The notes under the pieces: generated by a model | The model's input: only the letters and a program-made list of their open reading frames with translations | What the model was told of the DNA's origin: nothing | Databases searched by the model: none | Program-made: the position numbers and the translations under genes | Assembly: GCA_002914805.1 (NCBI GenBank) | Contig: JXTB01000141.1 | Location: 351,327 to 415,326, forward strand | Length of the DNA: 64,000 nt | Origin: Parasponia andersonii | Taxonomy: Eukaryota; Streptophyta; Magnoliopsida; Rosales; Cannabaceae | Reading direction: 5' to 3' | Shown: in pieces, positions 1-10,610 of the stretch | Layout of the letters: each line of letters starts with the position of its first letter | How positions within the stretch are numbered: position 1 is the first letter of the stretch

Positions 1-59
1 AGAAAGGCACCTAAACTATAAAATTTATTCTTCTAAAGCAACTATCCTATGACTAAAAA

Positions 60-1140
60 TACACAAGATAACTCTATTTTCATAGAGTTATCAAGTTGTT
101 TCAGGACATACGCGTCATTGTCAAGTGCTTTGATCACCTCATAGGGTCCAACCCAACTGGAGTCTAGCTTCTAGGAATTCTCTGTTCTGATCTTCAAGAC
201 CCAATCCCCAGCGTTAAATCAACGAGCACTAACCTTCTTTGCGTAATAGGACCTGGCATGTTGGTGATATGAGGCCAGGTGGACTAGGGCCATGTTTCTT
301 ATTTCTTCCAGGAGGTCTGTGTTGTGGCTTAGCTACTGCTTGTTCAGTGGGGCATCCTTTACCACTTCGGAGCGAAGGGTCGGGAGGCCAATCTCGGTCG
401 GGATCACAGCCTCTGACCCGTAAACCATGGCGAATGGTGTTCTTCCCATCGACCTCTGCTCCGTGGTTCGATGGGCCCAAACAATGACTGGTAGCTCTTC
501 TAACCACCTGCATTTAGCCTCCTGCAAGTTCTTTTTGATGTTGCTAAAAATGGCCTTGTTCGTAGCCTCTGCTTAGCCGTTTCCCTGAGGATAGTTCACG
601 GATGAGAAACTGAGCCTTATATCATATAGCTCACACAATTCTTTGAGCTTAGTATTCTGGAACTGAGTGCCATGATCAATGTATATCTCTTTCGGAATCC
701 CGTATCGACAGATTATGTTTTTCCAAATGAAGTTAATTGTGTCTGCCTTATCAACGGTCGCGTAGGCTTCAGCTTCTACCCATTTGGTGAAATAATCCGT
801 GGCCAGTAAGACGTACCTTCTTCCCCTTGGACTTCTGGGGAGCTCTCCGACAATGTCTAGGCCCCATTTCGCAAACGGCCAAGGAGTTATGTTCGAATGG
901 AGTTCCTCCACTGGTTGGCGTTTCATGGGGGCAAACCTCTAGCACTTATCGCATTTCTGGACAAATCGGGCTGCCTCGGTCATCATGTATAGCCAGAAGT
1001 ATCCAGCCGTCAGAGCCTTGTGGGCGAGGCTACGTCCGCCAGAGTGGTTGACGCATACTCCTTCGTGGATTTCCTCCATCAGTTTCTGCGCTTCGATGGG
1101 ACCTACACACCGCAGCATCGGTCCCATTGCCGATCTCTGA
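60..1140 (-). pseudogene. pol (INT): Integrase of the Tat-type element, interrupted
   Basis: The H2C2 zinc-binding part is at about 1140-940 (HEGVCVNHSGG to FVQKCDKC). The core carries Asp in KWGLDIVGEL, Asp in IYIDHGTQF and Glu in AEATNK, so the D,D,E triad is still readable. A stop (TAG) interrupts the core between PQGNG and AEATNK, and another lies between the zinc finger and the core. The C-terminal segment (about 240-60) carries WVGPYEVIKA and ends near 60. Perfect 10-bp inverted arms at 67-76 and 83-92 fall in this tail. Confidence 0.87.
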
Positions 1141-1349
1141 TACAGTTGCTTCCCCACCATCGAGTATCTGGCAGCTTTCGTCTGATCGACCTCACTTCTC
1201 GGGGGTCCGCGGGCAGATTTCCTAATGCCAAATACTGGGTGATGGGTTTCATCCACCCCTCGTCTGCGGAGCCGGTTGCAAATACATGGCATGCGGGGGT
1301 CTCCGAAAGGTCCCTCGTGCTCTCGCCCTCTAGGAGAATCTCCGCGTGT

Positions 1350-1825
1350 CTGGTCGTTCCTCCGATCGATGCACTCTTAGCTAGCTCATCGGCCTTTTGG
1401 TTCATCTCCCTGGGAATTTGTTCGATATTGAAACCGCTAAAGCGGGCTTTCGCCCCCATTACCTTGGAGAAGTACCTGTGTAGTCTTGGCTCTTTTACCT
1501 CGAAGTCTCCCATGACCTGACCCGCGATCAACTGCGAGTCGGTCTTTACTGCGATGCTCTCCACTCCGAAGTGCAGAGCCAGTTCAAGGCATTTTAGCAA
1601 TGCCTCGTACTCTGCCTCGTTATTCGTTGCCTGAAAACCGAGCCTCAAAACTTTCTCTATTCTGAGTCCTGTTGGGGTCTGCAGGACTATCCCGATGCCT
1701 GACCCCGAGGCATTCGTGGATCCATCGGTATAGAGGGTCCAGGCTGAAGAGAGGCGAGGGTGAGGCGTCTGGAGCGGGTCGTGCAGCTCGCCGAAGGATT
1801 TGATTTTTACTAGGAAATCCGACAT
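1350..1825 (-). pseudogene. pol (aRH): Second (additional) RNase H of the Tat-type element
   Basis: Part of a 240-codon open frame from 1825. The type I RNase H residues are all visible: Asp in LYTDGSTN, Glu in NEAEYEALL, Asp in AVKTDSQLI and a last Asp in KADELAKSA. The domain is itself well preserved. A second RNase H downstream of the first is a hallmark of plant Tat/Ogre-type elements. It is marked pseudogene because the surrounding polyprotein is broken. Confidence 0.87.
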
Positions 1826-1828
1826 GAC

Positions 1829-2290
1829 TTACCCTTTCTTCGCCACTCGAGGCCGATACTCGATGTCATATATTCCTAGTTCGATGGCCCACTTGGTCAT
1901 TCGTCCCGATAGGTCTGGCTTGGCCAAGATTTTCCGGATGGGGAAATCCGTATACACGGTGACCGAGTGTGCTTCAAAGTATTGCCTGAGTCTCTTCTTA
2001 GCGTTGACCAGAGCGAGGACCAGTTTCTCTGTCATACTATATCGTGTCTCGGCATCCAGGAGCATGCGACTTGTATAAAACACCGGCTTCTGCTTGCTGT
2101 CTTCCTCAACGAATAGTACGGCGCTGATCGCTACTTCGGATACTGCTAAATAAGCGAATAGGCGTTCCCCCTCTATTGGGGAAGCCAGGATAGGCGGATG
2201 ACTTAAGTATAACTTGAGATCCGTCAGTGCCTTGTCCTGCTCCTCCCCCCAGGCGACAGTGGAGGTTCTCTTTAGGCACTAGAAGAAAGG
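1829..2290 (-). pseudogene. pol (RH): First RNase H of the Tat-type element
   Basis: This is the RT-proximal RNase H-like domain: LFAYLAVSEVAISAVL, then FYTSRMLLDAETRYS, KLVLALVNAKKRLRQYF and VYTDFPIRKILAKPDLSGR. In the Tat group this first domain is normally degenerate, with activity thought to be taken over by the second RNase H. Here it ends at a stop just before the second RNase H. Confidence 0.82.
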
Positions 2291-3440
2291 TTTGCATCGG
2301 TCAGACATCTTAGAGACGAACCGGCTGAGAGCGGCTATCTTCCCGGCTAGGCGCTGGACCTCCCGAAGAGTCGAGGGCCTCCGCACATCTGCGATTGAGG
2401 ACAACTGGGTCGGGTTGGCCTCAATACCCCTTCTGCTCACGATATGCCCCAGGAACTAGCCGAAGGACACCTCGAACGCACATTTCTTGGGGTTCAGACG
2501 CATCCGATATTGCCTCAGAATCTGGAAGCATTCGTCTAGATGTCTCAGATGGTCTGACGTTTCTCTGCTCTTTACGACCATGTCGTTGATGTAGACTTCC
2601 ATAGTCTTTCCTAATAGCCTGGCGAACATCTTGTTCATGAGCCTCTAGTAGGTCGCCCCCGCGTTCTTCAGACCAAATGGCATACATCTGTAACAATACA
2701 AACCTCGCTCCGTAATAAATGCCGTGTGGATCTGGTCTTCCTCGTATAGGGGAATCTGGTTGTATCCAGAGTAGGCATCCAGGAAGCTCATCCTATCGAA
2801 TCATGCCGTTGCATCTACCATTTGGTCGATCCCTGGCAGGGGGAAGCTATCCTTTGGGCAGGCCTTGTTCAGGTTGGTGAAGTCTATGCAAGTGCGGTCA
2901 TTGCCGTTTTTCTTCTTCACCACCATCGTGTTGGAGACCCCGCATGGGTATATGCATTCCATGATCAGGCCGTTCCCCAATAGCGTCTCTACCTCCTTGT
3001 TGATCGCCCTGTTTTTCTCTGGCGTGAACTTTCAGGGTCTCTGCCTGATCGAAGGGAAGTTGGGGTCTATGTTCAGCCGGTGGCAAGCGTGCGCGGGGTC
3101 TATCCCGGGCATGTCGTCGTGGAACCACGCGAAGACGTCTTCGTTCTACCTCAGGAACTCCAACATCTCGTTCTTTTCCTCTTCGGGCAGTAGGGCACCG
3201 ATTAAGACTACCTTCACCGGTTATGATTCTTTCAAAGGGACCGCCACCAGCTCCTCAATTGTGGATTCTGGTCCATCGGACTCCTCTTCGATCCGCTTCA
3301 TGTATGCCGGCAGGCAGTCTTTTAATTGCTACCTGTCCCTGGCCGAGGCACTCGCGCTCGCATCGGCTCCCCTCAGGGCGGTTGAAAAACATTTCCTGGT
3401 GGAGGACTGGTCTCCCTTGATGTCTATCGTATAGGTACCG
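2290..3440 (-). pseudogene. pol (RT): Reverse transcriptase of the Tat-type element, inactivated
   Basis: RT motifs appear in order on the minus strand: NDRTCIDFTNLNKACPKD, FLDAYSGYNQI, CMPFGLKNAGATY, then the catalytic motif read as VYINDMVVKS, and a C-terminal FLGHIVSRRGIEANP segment. The family motif is YxDD. Here the first Asp is Asn (YIND), which should abolish metal binding. In-frame stops occur after RQRP, after NAGATY and after CAFEVSFG. Clearly decayed. Confidence 0.9.
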
Positions 3441-3497
3441 TCCCTTGATAGACATCTTAAGACCTAATGGAGGGTGGAGGCGACCCCATGCATGGTC
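3275..3497. repeat. Direct duplication within pol, copy A
   Basis: About 220 bp from TCTGGTCCATCGG to CATGCATGG, repeated with only scattered substitutions at about 3811-4035. In a normal Tat element this protease-RT linker occurs once. Copy A is continuous with the RT side. Confidence 0.88.
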
Positions 3498-3810
3498 TGA
3501 AAATCAATTTGCTCTCTGAATGGGTTTTGTTTTATTTCTTTGACTTTCCCCAGGCAAATGGGCCTCTAACACGTGGACATTTTTTTCGGGTCTCTCTTGC
3601 AAATTAGCCCTCCTTTCCATCCTATATTCACAATTCGTGCCATTCTTAACGTGATTTTTTCAACTGGGACCTAGTCGCTAGTCAGTGGTCTCTTCTCCAT
3701 TTGCTTCTTGTTTTGTTTTCTTTGAGAGATGTTTACGCCCCATGAGTCGAGTTAGGACCAATGGCTTTTTTATTGTTTGTTTTATTAGGATTTAGGGGTA
3801 ACCAAATCTG
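3498..3810. other. Filler DNA between the two pol copies
   Basis: About 313 bp with no visible retroelement coding. It is more AT-rich than its surroundings and sits between the two copies of the pol segment. TCTG occurs at both junctions (after copy A and before copy B), which suggests microhomology. On the minus strand it ends with TTGATTTTCAG, resembling an intron 3' end. Its source is not recognised. Confidence 0.7.
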
Positions 3811-4035
3811 TCTGGTCCATCGGACTCCTCTTCGATCTGCTTCATGTATGCCGGCAGGCGGTCCTTTGATTGCTACCTGTCCCTGGCCGAGGTGCTCGCG
3901 CTCGCATCGGCTCCCCTCAGGGCGGTTGAAAAACATTTCCTGGCAGAGGACTGGTCTCCTTTGATGTCTATTGTATAGATACCATCCCTTGATAGACATC
4001 TTAAGACCTAATGGAGGGTGGAGGTGACCCCATGC
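3811..4035. repeat. Direct duplication within pol, copy B
   Basis: The second copy of the segment at 3275-3497. It is continuous on its high-coordinate side with the protease region (GRGWIHAM). Confidence 0.88.
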
Positions 4036-4673
4036 ATGGCGTGGATCCATCCTCTCCCCATGATAATGTTGAAGAAGGACTGGCAGTCGATGACGACGAA
4101 GTCCACATCCAAGCATCTCTCCGCAGCGTAGACCTTCAGGGTCACGACGCCCAAGGGGCTGACCTTGGTACTGTTGAAAGTGAACAGCGACTGACAGGTT
4201 GGCCTGAGCGCGTTTCGATTCAGGCCCATGCTCTCAAATGTGCTGAGGAACAGGATATCAACGCTGCTCCCTCCGTCGATCAGGACCCTTCCAACCAACG
4301 CGGAATCGATCTGCAGCTTGATCACTAAAGGGTTGTCGTGAGGCAGACGCACCCTGGTCAAATCTTGTTGGGTGAAGGCGATGGGGGCGGCAGAGGCACA
4401 GCTTTCTCCTACCATCAAATGGTTTACGGAATGGCCCATCTCCCTCAGGCGCTTCGCCCTTTCTTGGGTCTTTTTGAGGCATTTTTCCTTCTCCTCCTGA
4501 CCCTGGATCGGCTCTGGTCTGCCCATGATGGTCGGCACTATCCTCAGGGCCTGCTCTCCTGATCCGGAGGCCTGGGTCTGCTTGCCTTTTTCGGGCCTGG
4601 TGGCGTCTTCCTGTTGCTGGGTTCCGCTGGCCTTCATGTACTGTCTCAACTTGCCGGCATGGATTGCCATCAT
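4008..4673 (-). pseudogene. pro: Protease region of the Tat-type element
   Basis: A 221-codon open segment. The aspartic protease active site is visible as LIDGGSSVDIL (Asp at residue 133 of this segment), the DGGSS variant typical of plant Tat elements. The flap/second-strand region follows, with NIIMGRGWIHAM near the end. The N-terminal 80 residues are a charged linker from gag. The open frame ends where the duplicated segment and foreign filler begin, so it is no longer joined in frame to RT. Confidence 0.85.
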
Positions 4674-6085
4674 AACCTGCGCGTAAAAGTTGCGGCAGTT
4701 GATGGTGTCGTGCTCGTGATCCCTGTGAAATTAGCAGTACATGTTCCTGTTTTTCATGTGCTCAGGAATGCCGAACTTGGGCAGGTTTTTGAAAATGCCT
4801 CTATCCCTGTTTTGGATGTAGATCACGTCGATCGGCGTGTTGAGCTCGTATTTTGGCAGCGGGTCACGAGACACCTTCCTCCTCTTGCTACCTTTTTGAC
4901 CGCCTTGGATGGGGGCTTCTCGTTTCGGAGTCGGCCCTTGGTCTGGCGCGGGCCTCTTTACCCCGTGCGGGGCCGGGTTTTGCGCCGGCGCTGTTGTTAT
5001 CGCGGTGGAGGCCTTGGGCGCTTTCTGGCGGCTTTCCAGCACCCTGAATACCCCTTCTGACTTTGCCTGGATATCTGCTATGTCGTACGGAAGGTTCAGA
5101 AGCAGATGGTCCGACAGCATCGATCCTAGCTGCAGGCGCCTGACGAACAATCATGCGGCTTGGACTGAGTCAGCGTTGTGCACTAGGGACATCAGCTCTA
5201 GGAAACGCGACAGGTACTCTCTTGGAGACTCGTTCGCGGTTTGTTCCAACCGATCAAGATCTCGCATGGATTTTTGCCACCTTCGGGCACCTGCGTACTG
5301 CTTTAAAAAAAGTTTGCAGAAATTTTCGAACCCGTTTATGGATTTCTGTGGGAGTTGTCTAAACCATAATAGAGCCGGTCCTGCCAGGGTTATGGAGAAG
5401 ACTTTGCAGGTTACAGCCTCGTTCCTGGTTTCCAAGGCCATCTTCTGCTGAAAATAGTATATATGATCGAGGGGTCGGACTTCCCATCGAACAGCCTGAA
5501 GGTCGGGGTTATGAAGTCTCTTGGCTTGGGCTCCATCTGGATCCAGTCAGTGAAGGCCGTCCGGTTGATCCCTCGCACAGTTTGCTCTACCAGATCATTG
5601 GGCATTTGGTTGTGATGGGCTCCGAGTCTTTTACTCAGCTCCGCCATCATGTCTTGCTTCCAGTTGGGAAGCATACCTTCTGGGCACCCTTGGTATCTTC
5701 TGTCCACTGCCGCTCCGGCTCGTGATGGCCTCATTTGGCTCTGTCACTCACCCTGCATCCGCGATCTGGATGTAGCGGGAACTTCCCTCGGCGGTTGACC
5801 CCCAGACTCCTGCTGGACCTCTTCGTCAAAATCTTCCCTTTGCTCGCTCCTGGCTTCGCTTGCTAGCAGCCCTTCGAGGCGGGTGTTATCTCTGCGCACT
5901 TCTGCGACTTCTTCTCTTAGACCCAGGACGGCTTCGTGGGCAATCTCTGCCTTCCGATTTGCTTCTGCCAAGGCGGTGAGCATCTGGTCTAGCTTTTGTT
6001 CCAGACCCAGTTGTGCTTCCCGGGAGCTTCCTTCGGCGTCGGGGTCGGGACGTGTACTCCTGGTTGTCATTCTTGAATGTGCCAT
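4674..6085 (-). pseudogene. gag: Degenerate gag of the Tat-type element
   Basis: Gag supplies the capsid/nucleocapsid of the particle. The first open segment (6085-5744) starts with MAHSRMTTRS and has a coiled-coil-like stretch rich in Ala, Glu and Arg. The retrotransposon gag domain follows at 5734-5151, with motifs such as GPALLWFRQLP and SPREYLSRF, but a frameshift near 5440 and a stop near 5150 split it. A third segment (5150-4731) has a basic linker and ends close to a zinc-knuckle-like motif, C-x2-H-x3-H-x4-C, at about 4735-4690, itself preceded by a stop. Not translatable as one protein. Confidence 0.85.
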
Positions 6086-6169
6086 CCTACGTTGTATGGT
6101 CTTTTGTTTGGGAAGAGCGCGATCGTGAAACTCCTACTCTCTTTTTTTTTTTTACGCTCAACATTTTTT

Positions 6170-6184
6170 CCACAGACGGCGCCA
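6170..6184 (-). other. Primer binding site of the Tat-type element
   Basis: On the minus strand this reads TGGCGCCGTCTGTGG, three bases after the LTR end. The leading TGGCGCCGT matches the complement of a tRNA-Asp-type 3' end. This form is common in plant Ty3/gypsy elements. Confidence 0.7.
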
Positions 6185-6187
6185 AAC

Positions 6188-6989
6188 TGTTGGAGCAGTT
6201 TTCACCAATTATCCACGTATCTCTGAACTGCCGGTGTTGTATTTTCCAACTGTCCATGTGTCCTTGCTATCCCAAAAAACTTTCGACTTCAGGCAAGATC
6301 GGAGAAGCAGAGGAGGTCACCTGCAAAGACTCTCCGATATTTAAGTCAGCCGATTATCTTTTTTTTTTTTGGGTAGCAAAGATTTGGTTTTTCTTTTTAT
6401 ATGTATATCTTTTCAAATGCTTTCCTTTTGTATGTGTACATGCCTCTCTTTTGGGGACACATGGCTCATTTATATAGTCCTGAAATTGTGAACCTCATGG
6501 TTCTTAATCCCAAGACCGAGTACCTTTTTCATTAAGACTTACTCCTGAGGTCACGGGCCGAGATTACCGTGATTCTCCTTGCATTGTTGTAGCCTAATTT
6601 CCGCCGTCCCCTATAGCTCGAGTCTGTCAGGGGCAAGATTTGGACAAACCGCCGTTCTGTCAGGACGGTTTGTCCCATGCGCTTGCCTACTCAAGATCGC
6701 ATTAAATGTCTGGGGCTGTGAGTTGCTTCTCATTGTACTGTGGTGGAAGACCCTTGGGGCTTCCGACCCCCAGCTGTCGAGATAAGAATCGGACTGGGCC
6801 GAATCCATCCAGGGCCTGGGATGGGCTCGGCCCTAGCTTTGGACAGCCCAATGACCTATGTGGTACCATGTGCGACTCGCGTGGCCTTTAACTAGTCACT
6901 CTGGACACGTGTTGGACGGTGTGCCCCGTTTATGACCTGTTCTGCCGCTTAATCGTCCACGTGGTCTATAATTTGGGAACGGGTCCACA
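6188..6989 (-). repeat. 5' LTR of the Tat-type element
   Basis: Bounded on the plus strand by TGTTGG at 6188 and CCACA at 6985-6989, i.e. TGTGG...CCAACA on the element strand. It lies next to the primer binding site. It contains an inverted repeat: GGACAAACCG at 6642-6651 pairs with CGGTTTGTCC at 6666-6675. The outer border is inferred from the TG...CA rule and was not checked against the 3' LTR, which is outside the window. Confidence 0.65.
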
Positions 6990-9404
6990 CTAAGTGAAAA
7001 GCAATAATGGCGTCGAGAACTAAAGAACAATAAAACAAAAGAATATAGTACAAGGATCGAATTGAAATAGTATAATGCATGGACAAAATTTAGACACGGC
7101 CAACATTAAGTCTGTTATCCAAAAAGTATGGAACTGCTTAGTATGGAATTGCTTAGCCATTTACATATTTTCTTGTGTATAATTAATTTTGAGAAATTAA
7201 ACTAATCCAAAAAAACCTTATTATTGGATACCATAGCTTAAAACAAGTGGAAAGAATACCAGATTTAGGCGGTTTTATTACTTAGTCATTTCATAAATAA
7301 ATACTATATTCACTTACATATAAGACAACATCATCTATTGCCTCTACAAACAAGAGACAAAGCCCTTTTTGAACATAGAGCAATAACTTGACTAGACTGA
7401 GATGAACTTATTAAAGAAATACAGGGAACTAAAAATTCAAATTTAAGGCTATACCATTCCTCAACAAATATGCAATTGTTGTAGTCCATGGATGTGGGCA
7501 GGCAAAGGAGCTCGAGCCAAGAAAATCACCTTGCAGACAAAATACAAGATTGTTAGAATTAACATTACAACTAAATAGATATTTTAAAATAAAAACCTCA
7601 CTCTATGTCTGCTTATTAAGTTGCCAGTAATATATGAAAGAATAAAAGATGATGTTTCATATAAAAGATATACATCAACAGAACCTAACACCATTACATC
7701 CTCATGTGATTTCTTTTAAAAAGAGCTTTCACTAGAACATAAAAAAAATAAAAAATAAAAACCACATGGAATTGATTATATATCCACATCTATAGTGATT
7801 CTATATAATGCTATGGAAAATCAACTTGAAGCTAATAAATTTTGTTGGGGTAAAGGGTCCCTGAGGAGCTCTGTTAATTTTCAGAAACATCTCTTGATAG
7901 AGAACAAAGGAAACCTTCAAAGATTATAAGTGGGTTTGTTATTAAAACCAGCTGTAGATCTAACATTTCAATATCTAAGCTTCAATGCAAGTCTGACATT
8001 TCATCAAGCAACTAAAGGACACCTTTGTAAAGGACTCTTCTTTTAAATAAATAGATACATTTGTTAATACACCAACTATTCACTTGAATGAGAAAATAAA
8101 GAAGTCTATATGTTGGCCTGAATTAAACCCATCGACTAGAATTTCATCAAATTCAGAAAACAACCAACAACAAACTATCATCATAGGACAGTTAAATATC
8201 AACAACAAACATATAAGAGATAAATAAAAAGCAAACATATAGTGGATAAATAATAAGCCCCCCCAAAAAAAAAGGACAAAAGTAAAACAATCAAAATGTA
8301 TAAGAAAATAGCCATTAATTCTCCTTAATAGTTCATCCTACCAATATATAGGGACCATCTTCGAACGACCCAAAACCATTACCAGATTCCCTCAATAGAA
8401 GCCTGCCCTTCGGTTAACTACAAAGACTATACAACAAATGCTCCTTAATCCACAAACACAAAGTCACAAGACAAAAATACTAAAAACTCATTAATCTCAA
8501 AATATTCGTCGCAAAGAATTAAAGAAATAAACAGCATACATCACTACCATGAAAAAAGCACAACGTGCAGGTGTTCGACAAAATTACCGAGTGAGAAATA
8601 GTCCATTAAAAATGCAGTTCCCGACAGAAATGCCTCCAAATGATTTGAATATATAATTATAATCCCTAAGAAATAAAATCGCAGCAAACGTAGCTTAAAA
8701 AATAAAAATAATAATAAATAAAAAACAACAACAACAACAAAAAATAATTTTACAGATTGAGCTTTCATAGTGCAAAGCAACCAAAGGGATTTAGCAATAA
8801 AAAGTAACCTATTGAGTTGGTGAGAATGAGAATCGATCCATCGAGCAGTAAATCTTAGCATCACTAGAAGATTCTCAAAACCCAGTGGTTGAAGCTTGCA
8901 AACCGGCGTGTTTGCTCAACAATGAGATGAAGCCCACCTCTAGACCCAATAGCCTTGGCGTTCTCAGTCGATAAACTCAAAGCTTCAGCACTAGAGTTAG
9001 ATGGTGAAGCCTGAGATTAGAGAGAGAGAGTTGACGGTTATGGCAGAAATTCTTTAGTCAGACATAAGTTATGACAAAATGAGATTTCGAGGGAAAAATA
9101 CTTCAAAAGAAAGATATTCAAAATTTTCTCAAATTTTTAAGTTTATTCTATGATTTGATTTAATAAACTTATTTTTTGATAAGTTTTTATATAGTTACTT
9201 TTTTAATTTTTTAAATGATATTTTGGTAAATTAATTATTTTAAATTAGTGTCAAAGTATAAATTTGTAATAAATTTCAAATCTAAGAGTTAATATTGATA
9301 GTAATCAAAACAAAAAATATAAATTGAATAAAATGTCAAAATATAAAGTATCAAAAGATATTATCTTAAATTAATTTTATCTCTAAAAATAATTTTCTTA
9401 AAAT
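6990..9404. other. Gene-free AT-rich stretch
   Basis: No gene I can support. Minus-strand 9010-8880 reads like a possible exon (see findings). 9150-9400 resembles one arm of the foldback element at 19955-20362. The 106-codon minus-strand frame at 8864-8544 has biased composition and no recognisable domain. Confidence 0.5.
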
Positions 9405-10610
9405 TTAAGTATTTGGGTTACATAAGATTAGTCTTGATTGGAGAAAAATATTCTATTTGGGATGAAATAATGAAATCAAGTCAACAAAAAGGGACTAAAT
9501 TAACTTCCTAATTATATTGATTAGAGAAACTGAACAAAACCCAAACATAAGTATTACATAAGATTAGTGTTGGGTTCTTGGTGCAAAAAAAATATTCAAT
9601 TCAATGTGAAATTATGAAGTTAAATCAATAAAGAGACTAAATTAATTGACTTCCCATTCATTTTAATTACACAAAATGCATAATATTATATATTAGTGTC
9701 ACATGAAATTGGTCATGGTTTAAGAAAAAAATATTCTATTTGATATGAAATAATGAAATTAAGTTAACAAAGGGTTCAAATTGACTTTCTAATCACTTTG
9801 ATTAGATAAAACATAATATCAAGTATTATTAGTGTCACATAAAATTAGTCTTAGACTTTTGACTTAGGAAAAATATTCAATTCCAGGTGAAATTATGAAG
9901 TTAAATCAACGAAGAGACTAAATTGATTTCATATTCACGTTGATCATTGAAATTGTATATAACTATGTAGTTGGAAAATGTTTCATTAGAGAGGTGAAAT
10001 TGTAAAACTAAGTCCACAAAGTAACTAAACTTACTTTCCAATCACTTTGGTTAAAGAAATTGCATAAGACCATGTATTTGTGTCACGTAAAATTAGTTAT
10101 AATTTTGAGAAAAAAAATGTTAAGTTAGAAGTGAATTATGAAATTAAGATGACAAAAGAACTAATCTGACTTTTTAACCACTTTGATTAGAGAAATCGCA
10201 TAATCAACTACCAGTGTTACATAATAATAAATTTGATTTAGGAAAAAAAGTTTAATTTGAGGTAAAACTATAAAATTAAGTCAAGAAAAACGACTAAATT
10301 GACTTCTTATTCATTTGAATTTGAGAAGTTGCATAATACCAAATGTTATTATAAAGAATAATCTCGATTTATTCAATAGATTGAGAAAAAGTTATGAAAT
10401 TATATAGTAAAATTATTGAAGTCACTTCCTAATCACTTTGAATATTAGTGAAATTATAAAATACTAAGTATTATACAGTTTGTAAAAACCATCTAGTTTC
10501 AGGTAAAATTGTGAAATTAAGTCAACAAAAAGACTAAGTTGACTTTTTATTCATTTCTAACGTAAAAATTGCATTCTACCGTGGATAAGTGTCACATAAC
10601 ATTATATTCC
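9405..10610. repeat. Degenerate tandem array, unit about 130 bp, about nine copies
   Basis: A phrase resembling GAAATTATGAAATTAAGTC, then ACAAAGAGACTAAATTGAC, CTAATCACTTTGATTAGAG, ATTGCATAAT and AGTGTCACATAAAATTAG recurs in the same order. The AAAATATTC-like start recurs near 9440, 9583, 9728 and 9875, with more diverged starts near 9978, 10110, 10240, 10365 and 10485. Spacing is about 120-146 bp. The copies have drifted strongly, so this is an old satellite-like array. Confidence 0.75.

Larger units (their letters stand above)
1..6989 (-). mobile_element. Ty3/gypsy LTR retrotransposon, Tat-type, decayed and cut by the window edge
   Basis: Read on the minus strand, the order is LTR (6989-6188), primer binding site, gag, protease, reverse transcriptase, RNase H, a second RNase H, and integrase. 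That order and the doubled RNase H fit the plant Tat group of Ty3/gypsy elements. Many in-frame stops and frameshifts break the polyprotein, so the copy cannot be autonomous. The 3' LTR would lie before position 1. It is more GC-rich than the DNA to its right. Candidate target duplication at its 5' end: CTAAG at 6990-6994, which cannot be verified without the other flank. Confidence 0.93.

Noticed and set aside
8544-8864. 106-codon minus-strand hydrophobic frame
   Set aside because: Composition is driven by A/T runs, with no recognisable family and no splice or promoter context.
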